The notes beneath the pieces are model-generated. The model saw only the letters and a program-made list of their open reading frames with translations, was not told where the DNA came from and searched no databases. From assembly GCA_005884005.1 (NCBI GenBank), contig VAWI01000012.1:62444-126443 (forward strand): a DNA stretch of 64,000 bases, read 5' to 3'. Of this stretch, positions 16,171 to 24,184 are shown one piece after another. The position numbers were made by a program, and so were the translations under genes. Source of the stretch: Actinomycetota bacterium. GTDB lineage: Bacteria > Actinomycetota > Thermoleophilia > Gaiellales > Gaiellaceae. Each line of letters starts with the position of its first letter. Positions within the stretch are counted from its first letter, which is position 1.

Positions 16171-16914
16171 GTGGAGCTAGGCCTGAAAGGGCGGACGGCA
16201 ATCGTCTGCGGTGCCTCGTCGGGGATGGGGCTGGCGACGGCCGAGGCGCTCGCCCGCGAAGGCGCGAACGTCTCGATGTTCGCGCGGCGACGCGACGTCC
16301 TCGACCGCGAGGCCGAACGGCTGGGAGCCCTTGCGGTACGCGGCGACGTCACCAACCCCGCCGACCTGAAACGGCTGGTCGACCGCACGGTCACCGCCTT
16401 CGGCGGCATCGACATCCTGGTCAACAACAGTGGCGGACCACCGCGAGGCCCCGCGGTCGGGCTGACGGACGATGACGTCGAGCGCGCTGTCGAGCTACTG
16501 CTGCTCTCGGTCATCCGCCTGACCGGGCTTTGCCTCCCGCAGCTCGAGCGCAGCGGCCACGGCCGGATCGTCAACATCGCGTCGAGCTCCGTCCGCGAGC
16601 CGGTCGACAACCTTGCACTCTCGAACGCGATCCGGCCCGGCGTGATCGGTTGGGCAAAGACGATGGCGCGCGAGCTCGGCCCCCAAAAGATCACGGTCAA
16701 CTCGATCGCCCCTGGCCGCATCGAGACGCCGCGGCTGATGGAGATCTACGCCGAGCGCTCGCGCGCGTCCGACATGGAGCAGATTCCGCTCCGCCGCTTC
16801 GGCCGGGCCGAGGAAGTCGCCGACGTGATCTGCTTTCTCGCCTCCGACCGCGGCAGTTACGTCACCGGGGCCGTGATCCCGGTCGACGGCGGCCTGACGC
16901 GTTTCTTGCTCTGA
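16171..16914 (+). CDS. Short-chain dehydrogenase/reductase family protein lacking the YxxxK catalytic pair
   Basis: 247 residues, GTG start. The Rossmann motifs are intact (GASSGMG at 14-20, NNSG near 85, a C-terminal VTGAVIPVDGGLTRFL). The catalytic serine region is IASSS, but where Tyr-x3-Lys belongs the sequence reads SNAIRPG, so Ser151 and Arg155 occupy the Tyr and Lys positions. This pattern is known in a 3-oxoacyl-ACP-reductase-like SDR subgroup of uncertain activity. It may bind NAD(P) and act non-canonically. Convergence with no clear operon partner gives no functional hint. Confidence 0.85.
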   Translation: MELGLKGRTAIVCGASSGMGLATAEALAREGANVSMFARRRDVLDREAERLGALAVRGDVTNPADLKRLVDRTVTAFGGIDILVNNSGGPPRGPAVGLTDDDVERAVELLLLSVIRLTGLCLPQLERSGHGRIVNIASSSVREPVDNLALSNAIRPGVIGWAKTMARELGPQKITVNSIAPGRIETPRLMEIYAERSRASDMEQIPLRRFGRAEEVADVICFLASDRGSYVTGAVIPVDGGLTRFLL

Positions 16915-16969
16915 GGCGCGAAGCAGCTCTGACCCGGTCGCCCCGAAGCTCGTAAGTACCATTTGGGCG

Positions 16970-18001
16970 ATGCGATCGCTAACGCTCGCCCGGGCGGCCG
17001 GCGCGGGCCTCCTCCTGGCCGTGATCGCGCTCAGCGTCCTTTATGTGATCCCCTCGAACAAGTACTACGTGTTCCTGCCCGACCGCGCGCATCCTCTGGA
17101 GCCGCTCGTGAGCATTTCAGGCGAGCACCCGGCCCCGCAAAAGGGCGGCGTCTACTTCGTGGACGTCCGCTTCCGCAAGGCCCACCTGCTGGAAGACCTG
17201 CTCGGCCGGCCACTCGCACGCGGCGCCACCCTCCTCCCGGTCCGCGACGTGCTCGGTGACGCAACGGCCAAGCAACAGCAGCGGATCGACCTGACTCAGA
17301 TGGAAGACTCGCAGAGGATCGCCGCAGCCGTCGCCCTCAGACGCCTCGGCTACCACGTGCGGACTCGGATGCCGAATGTCATCGTCCGCGGCGTCCTGCG
17401 CAAGGCGCCTGCAGACCGGGTGCTCCGGCCGGGAGACAAGCTCTTGGCCGTCAACAGCAGCCCCGTGCACAGTCTCTGCGGGCTGCACACGCTGATCGCG
17501 AGCCACCGACCCGGCGACCCGCTTCGCACGACCTACAGCCGCTCGGGGCGCCTCGAAACCGCGACGATCCGGACGATCGCGAGCCCCGACGACAGGCGCC
17601 AAGCCGCGATCGGGATCCTGGTCGACGAGACCGGCGGGTCGATCGGCAAGCTTCCGATCAAGGTCCGCATCGACACCCAGGGCGTCGGCGGCCCCTCGGC
17701 CGGGCTCGCCTTCGCGCTCGACCTGACGGAGGAGCTCGGCCACGACGTCGACCGCGGCTACAAGGTCGCTGCGACCGGCGAGCTCGCGCTCGACGGCTGC
17801 GTGCTCCCGATCGGCGCCGTCAAGCAAAAAACGATCGGCGCGCGCGAGGCGGGTGTGGACGTTTTTCTGGTGCCCGCCGGCTCGAACGCGCGGGTCGCCC
17901 GCAGGTATGCGCACGGGCTCCGGATCATCCCTGTGCAGAGCTTTCCACAGGCGTTGCACGCTCTGGCAACACTGCCTTCGAAGCACCCGGCAAAAGCCTA
18001 A
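16970..18001 (+). CDS. Membrane-anchored PDZ and Lon-type (S16) protease
   Basis: 343 residues. One N-terminal transmembrane helix (about 11-28), a PDZ-like domain (about 115-200: NVIVRGVLRKAPADRVLRPG, GDKLLAVNSSPV) and a C-terminal Lon proteolytic domain with the Ser-Lys dyad, Ser in QGVGGPSAGLAFALD and Lys in IGAVKQKTIGA. There is no AAA domain. This is the YlbL/SdrC-like architecture common in Actinomycetota and Bacillota, active on the outer face of the membrane. Substrate unknown. Confidence 0.88.
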   Translation: MRSLTLARAAGAGLLLAVIALSVLYVIPSNKYYVFLPDRAHPLEPLVSISGEHPAPQKGGVYFVDVRFRKAHLLEDLLGRPLARGATLLPVRDVLGDATAKQQQRIDLTQMEDSQRIAAAVALRRLGYHVRTRMPNVIVRGVLRKAPADRVLRPGDKLLAVNSSPVHSLCGLHTLIASHRPGDPLRTTYSRSGRLETATIRTIASPDDRRQAAIGILVDETGGSIGKLPIKVRIDTQGVGGPSAGLAFALDLTEELGHDVDRGYKVAATGELALDGCVLPIGAVKQKTIGAREAGVDVFLVPAGSNARVARRYAHGLRIIPVQSFPQALHALATLPSKHPAKA

Positions 18002-18054
18002 ACCGCCCTTTTCCGAAAGCCGCGCAAAGTGCGCAAAGTTCCAAGAACGGCTCC

Positions 18055-18082
18055 TTGATCTGCAGGGCAATCGCTCTATGAT
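18055..18082 (+). promoter_or_regulatory. Predicted sigma70-type promoter for the Cys-rich small gene
   Basis: TTGATC (18055-18060), a 16-base spacer and TATGAT (18077-18082), 41 bases before the ATG at 18124. One of the best promoter matches in the window by eye. Confidence 0.6.
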
Positions 18083-18123
18083 CCCCTCCGTTCGGGGAGC
18101 GCGGCCACTTAGCAAGGAGAGAG

Positions 18124-18309
18124 ATGAGCAAGGCAAGCAAAGCAACCTGCGATGACTGCTACTTCCGACGCGCGGGGCTTTGCGCCCTCTCTCCCGAGAC
18201 TCCCTGCCCTACCTTCCGGGCCGAGAGTCGCGGCGCGTTGATGCGACCGCGCCAGCCGCAACTGGTTCCGCGGCCGCTCGCCGGGATCGCTGCCCGCGCC
18301 GCTGCCTAG
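18124..18309 (+). CDS. Small cysteine-rich protein of unknown function
   Basis: 61 residues. Cysteines at C-x2-C (TCDDCYF), then LCALSPETPC, suggest a compact metal-binding or disulfide knuckle at the N terminus, followed by an arginine/proline-rich tail. It has an AAGGAG Shine-Dalgarno at ideal distance and its own promoter-like hexamers, so it is very likely expressed. lapA follows 12 bases after the stop. I do not recognise the family. Confidence 0.6.
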   Translation: MSKASKATCDDCYFRRAGLCALSPETPCPTFRAESRGALMRPRQPQLVPRPLAGIAARAAA

Positions 18310-18321
18310 ACTTCGCGGCGA

Positions 18322-18579
18322 ATGCCGCGCTTTCGTAAGCCGAGCGAGGAGCAGATCCGGGAGTGGCAGCCCCGCTTCTGGGCGAAGCTGCTCGGCCTGG
18401 TCGTGATCGCCTCCTACGTAATCGCGTTCATCATCGAAAACCACAAGAGCGTGCACCTGCACTTCGTGCTCTTCACGGCGAAGGTCTCCCAGATCTGGCT
18501 GATCCTGCTCAGCCTCGTGATCGGGGCTCTCGCCGGGGCGCTGCTAGCCCAGCTCCACCGTCGCCGCAGCCGGCACTAG
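18322..18579 (+). CDS. LapA/DUF1049-like two-helix membrane protein
   Basis: 85 residues. Two transmembrane helices (about 24-41 and 55-76) separated by the motif FIIENHKSVHLHFVLFTAKV, which matches the LapA domain (N-x5-V-x-F-x2-F). Polybasic ends place both termini in the cytoplasm. In proteobacteria LapA is linked to envelope assembly; the role here is unknown. Its last 36 bases overlap the convergent aminotransferase gene. Confidence 0.75.
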   Translation: MPRFRKPSEEQIREWQPRFWAKLLGLVVIASYVIAFIIENHKSVHLHFVLFTAKVSQIWLILLSLVIGALAGALLAQLHRRRSRH

Positions 18580-19623
18580 GCCGGCCAGCCGCGAGACGCC
18601 CTCGTCGATCTCGGCAGGCGAGGCGAAGCTGAAGGCGAGACGGGCCGAGCCAGGCTCGCCGCCAAAGTCCGGGCCGGGGACGAACGTGACCCCCGCCTCG
18701 GTTGCCCGGCCGAGCAATTCCGTGGCGTCGATGCCGTCGGGCAGCTCGAGCCAGAGAAAGTAGCCGCCTTCCGGCCGCGACCAGCCCGCGCGCCCGCCAA
18801 GCTCGCGCTCGAGCGCCTCGAGCATCGCGTCACGCCGTGCGCGAAGCAGCGCGCGCACGCGCTCGAGGTTCGGTTCCAGCAACCCTCGCCGCAGGAACTC
18901 GAGGACCGTGGCCTGGGTGACGAGCGCCGGCGTGATGTAGGTCGAGGCGACGACGTCTTCGAGCCCGGCCGCGATCGCCTCGGGCAAGATCACGTAGCCG
19001 ACCCGTAGGCCGGGGGCGATCGTCTTCGAGAAGGAGGAGCTGTACATGACGTTCCGCCCGCCCTCGAGCTCGAACAGGGTCGGGAGCACGTCACCCTCGA
19101 ACCGAACGAGCCCGTACGGATCATCCTCGAGAATCCGCAGGGATCGAATCTTCGCCAGCTCGGCCAGGTCTCGGCGGCGCTCCTCGGAAAGCGTCACGCC
19201 CGTCGGGTTCTGAAAGGTCGGGATCGTGTACAGAAAGGCCGGCGGCTCGACGCTATCGAGCAGGCGCTCGAGCTCGTCGAGCTCGAGCCCGTCGTCGTCG
19301 ACGGGGACCTCGTCGAAACCGCTCAGAATGCTTCGTGGCCGATCGTACGTGGGTCGTTCGACGATCACGCGGCCGGCTCCGGCGAAAGCGGAGAGGACGA
19401 AGTGGAACGCCTGCAGCGACCCGTTCGTGACCACGACGCGCCCCGGATCGACGCCGTGCCGCTCGCCGATCCATTCGCGCAGCGGCTGGTAGCCGAGCGT
19501 GTGGCCGTAGAGCAGCACTGAGGCACCGTCTCTCTCGATCGCCGTCTTGGCGCAGTCGGCGAGCTGCTCGACGGCCAAGAGCTCCGCCGCGGGCACGCCG
19601 CGGGCGAACGAGATCGTGTTCAC
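18544..19623 (-). CDS. PLP-dependent class I/II aminotransferase (2-aminoadipate type)
   Basis: 359 residues, GTG start. Starts directly with the aminotransferase fold, no MocR DNA-binding domain. LLYGHTLGYQPLREWI, VTNGSLQAFHFVL, YTIPTFQNPTGVTLS, LEDDPYGLVRFEG and the Schiff-base lysine in SSSFSKTIAPGLRVGYV are typical of the LysN/2-aminoadipate branch, which accepts several large amino acids. The MFS gene lies 21 bases upstream on the same strand, possibly the same transcript. Substrate not resolved. Confidence 0.85.
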   Translation of the reverse strand: MNTISFARGVPAAELLAVEQLADCAKTAIERDGASVLLYGHTLGYQPLREWIGERHGVDPGRVVVTNGSLQAFHFVLSAFAGAGRVIVERPTYDRPRSILSGFDEVPVDDDGLELDELERLLDSVEPPAFLYTIPTFQNPTGVTLSEERRRDLAELAKIRSLRILEDDPYGLVRFEGDVLPTLFELEGGRNVMYSSSFSKTIAPGLRVGYVILPEAIAAGLEDVVASTYITPALVTQATVLEFLRRGLLEPNLERVRALLRARRDAMLEALERELGGRAGWSRPEGGYFLWLELPDGIDATELLGRATEAGVTFVPGPDFGGEPGSARLAFSFASPAEIDEGVSRLAGLVPAAATVELG

Positions 19624-19644
19624 CCCCCGAGTGTACGAGCCGAG

Positions 19645-20886
19645 CTAGACGGTCACCGAGGCAGGCTCCGGCTCCTCGGGCCCACGGCCGATCGCGATCC
19701 GGATCGCTGCCGCACCGGTCCCTGCGGCGACGAGTGACAGTGCGGCCTGCAAGATCCAGACCGCGGAGTCCCCGAAGCTCTTTCGCACCTGCAAGCCGAT
19801 GAACGGTGCGAGCGCGAAACCGATCGCTCCCATCGACCCAAACGCCCCCATATAGGCACCGCGAAGGTCGGGCGGCGCGAGCCCGGCGACGGCCATCTGC
19901 GAAGTCGGCACCCAGAGCATCTCGCCGATCACGAACAAGAACAGGATCAGCATCACCACCGGCAGCGCGTCGTTCACCGACAGCAGGAGGAAGGGCACTC
20001 CCATCAGCGGCAGGCCTACAGCGAGCTTGACCGCCGCCGGGACTGACGCCGCGCGTTGGGTCAGCCGCAACTGGAAGAAGGTGACGAGGAGCGGATTGAC
20101 GATTACGAGAAAGCCCCACGTCGAGCTCGAGTAACCATGCGAGGAGACGAGCGAGATCGGCAGCACCGTCTCGAAGGCGACGTAGACGAGCCAGGCGAAC
20201 GCCGCGGAGAGAAGGAAGAGCAAGAACGGGCGGTCGTGGGCGATAACGGCGAATGAACCGCGGCTCGGAGGCTCCTCAGGCGCGTACGCACCACGGGCCG
20301 GCAGGAAGAGGACGGCGAGCGAGAACCCGAGCGCCGACAAGGCCGCGGCGCCGATGAAGAGCGCGTTCCAGCTACCAACCAAGAGCAGCAGCCCGCCGAG
20401 CGGCGGGCCGAACGTGATGCCGAGGTTGGAGGCGACGCGAACCGCCGCGTAGGCGGACTCATGCCGCTCCGACGGCACGAGGTCAGCGACCAGGGCCTGA
20501 CCGGCGGCGTTCCCGATCTGAAAGAAAAGACCTCCGAAGCAGAGCACGAGTAGCCCAGCCTTGGCGCTGCTGCCGGCGGCGACAAAGCCGAGCACGACCG
20601 CGGTCTGTCCGATCCAGCCGGTCAAGATCAGCAGGCGCCGGCCGAAATGGTCCGAGAGGTGGCCGCCCAGATAGCCCGAACCAACACCGATGAGCGCACT
20701 GACGAGATAGGCGAGCCCGAGCAGAGCTTGGTCCGCCCCCAGCTTCTTGATCGCCCAGATACCGACGAAGCTCCAGACCGTCGAGCCGGCCAGCGACCCG
20801 GCGAAGTTGATCGCAAGGATCGGCCGCAGAGCTCGATCCGTGTCCGAGCCGAAGATCACGCGATAGAGCGCTGCCAGTGGCCGCAC
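19645..20886 (-). CDS. Major facilitator superfamily transporter
   Basis: 413 residues with about 12 hydrophobic segments. The loop 2-3 signature appears as GYLGGHLSDHFGRRLLIL, and the central cytoplasmic loop (PARGAYAPEEPPSRGS) separates two six-helix halves. PLGGLLLLVGSWNALF in helix 5 resembles drug:H+ antiporters of the DHA1 type. Export of a small hydrophobic compound is likely; the substrate is unknown. Confidence 0.82.
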   Translation of the reverse strand: MRPLAALYRVIFGSDTDRALRPILAINFAGSLAGSTVWSFVGIWAIKKLGADQALLGLAYLVSALIGVGSGYLGGHLSDHFGRRLLILTGWIGQTAVVLGFVAAGSSAKAGLLVLCFGGLFFQIGNAAGQALVADLVPSERHESAYAAVRVASNLGITFGPPLGGLLLLVGSWNALFIGAAALSALGFSLAVLFLPARGAYAPEEPPSRGSFAVIAHDRPFLLFLLSAAFAWLVYVAFETVLPISLVSSHGYSSSTWGFLVIVNPLLVTFFQLRLTQRAASVPAAVKLAVGLPLMGVPFLLLSVNDALPVVMLILFLFVIGEMLWVPTSQMAVAGLAPPDLRGAYMGAFGSMGAIGFALAPFIGLQVRKSFGDSAVWILQAALSLVAAGTGAAAIRIAIGRGPEEPEPASVTV

Positions 20887-20938
20887 GGCTTGAGAGTGCC
20901 AGACGCCTCGAAGCTAGCGGCCGCCGTCGGCGATCCGA

Positions 20939-20962
20939 CTCGGACGCGATGGCTCGTCCGAG
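20939..20962. other. Hairpin in the MFS-subtilase divergent spacer
   Basis: CTCGGACG and CGTCCGAG pair over 8 bases with an 8-base loop. It lies in the 131-base spacer between two divergent genes and could be a leader hairpin or operator. Confidence 0.35.
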
Positions 20963-21017
20963 GGAGACCCACTTTCAACACACATGCCGATTGTCAGTTG
21001 AGCGCACTCGATTCTCG

Positions 21018-22628
21018 ATGCCAACCCGCCGCCTGATCGTCGCCGTCCTCGCTTTCCTCACCGTCGCGGGCCCTGCCCGCGCGGCGACGCCGACGATCCT
21101 GGTCAAGTTCAAGCAGCCCTCGGCCGCGGCCAATCGGATCGAAGCTCTCGGCGACGATGCGGTCGGCCAGACCGCCAACCGGGTTTCGATCGTCCGGCTT
21201 AGGGCCGGCGAGTCGGCGGCAGCCCGGATCGCCGCGTACAGCGAGCGCGCCGATGTCCTCTACGCAGAGCCAAACGCGCGGGTGCAGGCGCTTGCGCTCG
21301 ATCCCCCCAACGATCCCTACTTCTCCTCGCAGTGGGCGTTCGATGTCACCGGCGCCCTCGGCGGCTGGTCGCTCTATCCCGGCGCGTTCGGGGCGACCGG
21401 CGGCGCTCCGCTCGCAGTCGTCGACACGGGGGTCTCCGCGGCGCACCCGGACCTGACCGGCCGTGTTCGCACCGATCTGGGCGCGACCTGCCTCTACCCG
21501 AGCCCGTGCACGGCCGGCCCTGCGACCGACGACGAGGGCCACGGAACACACGTCGCCGGGATCGCGGGCGCGGCTACCAACAACGGGATCGGAGTCGCCG
21601 GAGTCGCATTCTCGTCGCCGATCATCCCGGTCAAGGTGCTCGACTCGACCGGGAGCGGCTACGACTCCGACGTGGCGAGCGGGATCGTCTGGGCCGCTCA
21701 GCAGGGCGCGCGCGTGATCAACCTCAGTATCGGCGGGGCGTATTCACAGACGATCTGCAACGCGGTCTCCGCAGCCGAGCAGACCTACGGCGCTCTGATC
21801 GTCGCGGCAGCTGGAAACGAGTCGTCCTCGGCACCGAGTGCCCCCGCGGCTTGTCCGGGCGCCGTCGGAGTAGCCGCCACGGACGACCTCGACTCACCCG
21901 CCTACTTCTCGAACTACGGCTCGCCGGATGTGTTCGTCTCCGCGCCCGGAGTGCATATCGATTCCACCTGGCCGGGCACCTATGCCGACGAGAGTGGAAC
22001 CTCGATGGCCTCCCCGTTCGTCGCCGGAGTCGCAGCGCTCCGCTTCGGCGAGCATCCGGAGTCGACACCGGCCGATGTTCGCGGCGTTCTGGCCGCGACC
22101 TCCGACAAGGTCGGCGGCGTCGCCTACGGAACCGACCCGTACAACACCTGCGCGGATTGCACCTGGCAGCAAAGCTACGGCTACGGTCGCGTCAACGTCG
22201 GTGCCGCGCTTGCCGACGCCACGCCGCCGCCCTCGTCCCCTCCTCCGCCACCACCAGCCTCGCCTCCGCCTCCGCCTCCGCCGCCTCCTCCCGCGCCGCC
22301 CCCTCCGGTGCTCCCGCTGCCGAAGCCGCCCGATACCGTTCGGCCGGTCGTGCACGCATATCCGGCGACCGGGCGTCGTGGCCGAACGATCAAGTTGACC
22401 TATCGCGTACGGGACGACCGCGGTGAGACGACCGAGCAAGTCTCCGTTTATCGCGGGCGCTCACTGATGACGAGGCTTGGACGCACGTTGAGGCCGACCG
22501 ACGACACCCTCGTCTACTGGCTTGCCTGGCGCGCGCCGCGGCGGCAGGTCCTGGGTCACTTCTGTGTCCGAGCCGCCGACGGAGCCGGCAACGTCGCCAC
22601 GAGTTGCGCCACGCTGAAGATCCGCTAG
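21018..22628 (+). CDS. Secreted subtilisin-like serine protease (S8) with polyproline hinge
   Basis: 536 residues. Signal peptide 1 to about 22 (LIVAVLAFLTVAGPARA), an I9-like propeptide (ILVKFKQPSAAANRI, VLYAEPNARVQ), then the S8 catalytic domain with Asp in AVVDTGVSAAHPDL, His in DEGHGTHVAGIAG and Ser in DESGTSMASPFVAG, and the oxyanion Asn in VAAAGNES. After the catalytic domain comes a run of prolines (about residues 403-440) and a C-terminal beta domain of about 100 residues (RRGRTIKLTYRVRDD). The proline hinge probably spaces the protease from a wall- or substrate-binding domain. Confidence 0.92.
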   Translation: MPTRRLIVAVLAFLTVAGPARAATPTILVKFKQPSAAANRIEALGDDAVGQTANRVSIVRLRAGESAAARIAAYSERADVLYAEPNARVQALALDPPNDPYFSSQWAFDVTGALGGWSLYPGAFGATGGAPLAVVDTGVSAAHPDLTGRVRTDLGATCLYPSPCTAGPATDDEGHGTHVAGIAGAATNNGIGVAGVAFSSPIIPVKVLDSTGSGYDSDVASGIVWAAQQGARVINLSIGGAYSQTICNAVSAAEQTYGALIVAAAGNESSSAPSAPAACPGAVGVAATDDLDSPAYFSNYGSPDVFVSAPGVHIDSTWPGTYADESGTSMASPFVAGVAALRFGEHPESTPADVRGVLAATSDKVGGVAYGTDPYNTCADCTWQQSYGYGRVNVGAALADATPPPSSPPPPPPASPPPPPPPPPPAPPPPVLPLPKPPDTVRPVVHAYPATGRRGRTIKLTYRVRDDRGETTEQVSVYRGRSLMTRLGRTLRPTDDTLVYWLAWRAPRRQVLGHFCVRAADGAGNVATSCATLKIR

Positions 22629-22641
22629 TCGGGACCGACTA
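22626..22641. terminator. Palindrome at the subtilase/sucD convergence
   Basis: TAGTCGG-GA-CCGACTA spans both stop codons (22626-22628 and 22639-22641). It could fold as a six-pair hairpin with a four-base loop and serve both transcripts. No T tract on the plus side. Confidence 0.4.
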
Positions 22642-23520
22642 AGCCCCCACCGCGCTCGCAACCTCGGCGGCGAGTTGGGCCGCCTCGGTCGGCGTCGTGC
22701 CGACGCGGACGCCGTGGCCCTCGAGCGCTTCTTTCTTACCCTCGGCGGTGCCCGCCGTTCCGGAGATGATCGCTCCCGCGTGGCCCATGGTCTTGCCGGG
22801 AGGCGCCGAGAAGCCCGCGATGTAGCCCACGACCGGCTTCGTCATCTCGGCGCCGATGAACTCGGCGGCCTTCTCCTCCTCCGCACCGCCGATCTCGCCG
22901 ACGAGGACGACGACCTCGGTCTCGTCATCGGCCTCGAATCTCGCGAGCACATCGATAAAGGACGAGCCGACGACCGGATCGCCGCCGATGCCGACGATCG
23001 TCGAGTTGCCGAGGCCGAACTGGGTGAGCTCGTGGCCGATCTGGTAGGTCAGGGTGCCGGAACGCGAAACGAGGCCGATCCGGCCCCCGCGGAAGATCTC
23101 CGCGGGAATGATCCCGACGTTCGCCTTGCCAGGGGAGAGCGCGCCGGGACAGTTGGGCCCGAGCATCGTGATCCCGCGCGGCTGGATGTAGTTGTAGATC
23201 CGCAGCATCTCGTGTGCTGGGAGGCCCTCCGCGATGCAGATGACGGTCGCGATGCCCGCGTCGACGTCCTCGTAGATCGCGTCCGCGGCGAAGCGGGCGG
23301 GGACGAAAACCATCGACGTGTTCGCACCTGTCTCTTCGACCGCCTCGGCGACAGTGTCGAAGATCGGGATCCCCTCGAGGTCCTGGCCGCCCTTTCCGGG
23401 AGTGACGCCGGCGACGACGTTCGTCCCGTAGTCACGGTTGCGGAGCGTGTGGAAGGAGCCTTCCCGGCCGGTGGCGCCCTGGACGACCAGCTTCGTGTCT
23501 TTGTCGACGATGATCGCCAT
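22639..23520 (-). CDS. sucD: Succinyl-CoA synthetase alpha subunit
   Basis: 293 residues. CoA-binding Rossmann domain ([30 protein letters not shown]) and a ligase domain with the phosphorylated histidine in [18 protein letters not shown]. Converts succinyl-CoA to succinate with substrate-level phosphorylation. It is the third gene of a sucC-methyltransferase-sucD transcript, 7 bases after the methyltransferase. Confidence 0.95.
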   Translation of the reverse strand: MAIIVDKDTKLVVQGATGREGSFHTLRNRDYGTNVVAGVTPGKGGQDLEGIPIFDTVAEAVEETGANTSMVFVPARFAADAIYEDVDAGIATVICIAEGLPAHEMLRIYNYIQPRGITMLGPNCPGALSPGKANVGIIPAEIFRGGRIGLVSRSGTLTYQIGHELTQFGLGNSTIVGIGGDPVVGSSFIDVLARFEADDETEVVVLVGEIGGAEEEKAAEFIGAEMTKPVVGYIAGFSAPPGKTMGHAGAIISGTAGTAEGKKEALEGHGVRVGTTPTEAAQLAAEVASAVGA

Positions 23521-23527
23521 CAGGCCA

Positions 23528-24184
23528 CTACCGCTGCGACTTTCTGGCCTTGAGCACGATCTTGACGTCGGTCCAGGCGGTGCCGTCGCCCGTCATCCGG
23601 TCTGCGAGCAGTTCCCTGACCCGCTCGGCCTCCTCGCCCTCGCAACCGGTGCGGGCGAGCCAGTCCTCGAGCGGGTGCACTTTCTCATGGAGCTGCCGCT
23701 GCTCGACCTCGAGCCCGGCGCCGGTCAGGAGGTTGACCCACTCAACCTCGGTGTAGTTCCGAACGTGGGTCGGATCGCGCAGCTTCTCCGCCTCTTCGTG
23801 CAGGTCGCTCGAAAAAAGGGTGTCCTCGATCACGACGACGTCATTCGAGACGCGCGCCATCTCCTCGACGCCCTTGCGGACGTCCGCGAAGTGGTGCGGG
23901 GCGATCCGCGAGACGACGCAATCGAACGATCCGTCCGCGAAGGGAAGATCTTCGGCTCGGGAGACGACATCAGGCTTCATGCCGCGCGACCGGTCGGTCG
24001 TGACCACCTCGCAGCACTGCTCGCGCAGGCGGCGTGCTACATGGCCGCCGCCGGTCGCTACGTCGAGCACCTTGCGGCCGGGGCCGGGGGCGCACCACTC
24101 GACCACGAGGTCGAGGTCGGCTCCCTCCGCATGCGTCTTCGAGTCGCGGTAAGCCTGTGCGCGATCGTCCCAAAGCTCGGTCAT
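23528..24184 (-). CDS. Class I SAM-dependent methyltransferase inserted between sucC and sucD
   Basis: 218 residues. SAM motif I VLDVATGGGHVARRL, acidic TTDRSRGM, motif II region RAEDLPFADGSFDCVVSRIAPHHF and the post-II helix follow the UbiE/MenG-like (methyltransferase 11) pattern. The ATG overlaps the sucC stop by four bases and sucD starts 7 bases after its stop, so it is locked into the succinyl-CoA synthetase operon. Substrate unknown; a small-molecule target is suggested by the fold. Confidence 0.85.
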   Translation of the reverse strand: MTELWDDRAQAYRDSKTHAEGADLDLVVEWCAPGPGRKVLDVATGGGHVARRLREQCCEVVTTDRSRGMKPDVVSRAEDLPFADGSFDCVVSRIAPHHFADVRKGVEEMARVSNDVVVIEDTLFSSDLHEEAEKLRDPTHVRNYTEVEWVNLLTGAGLEVEQRQLHEKVHPLEDWLARTGCEGEEAERVRELLADRMTGDGTAWTDVKIVLKARKSQR

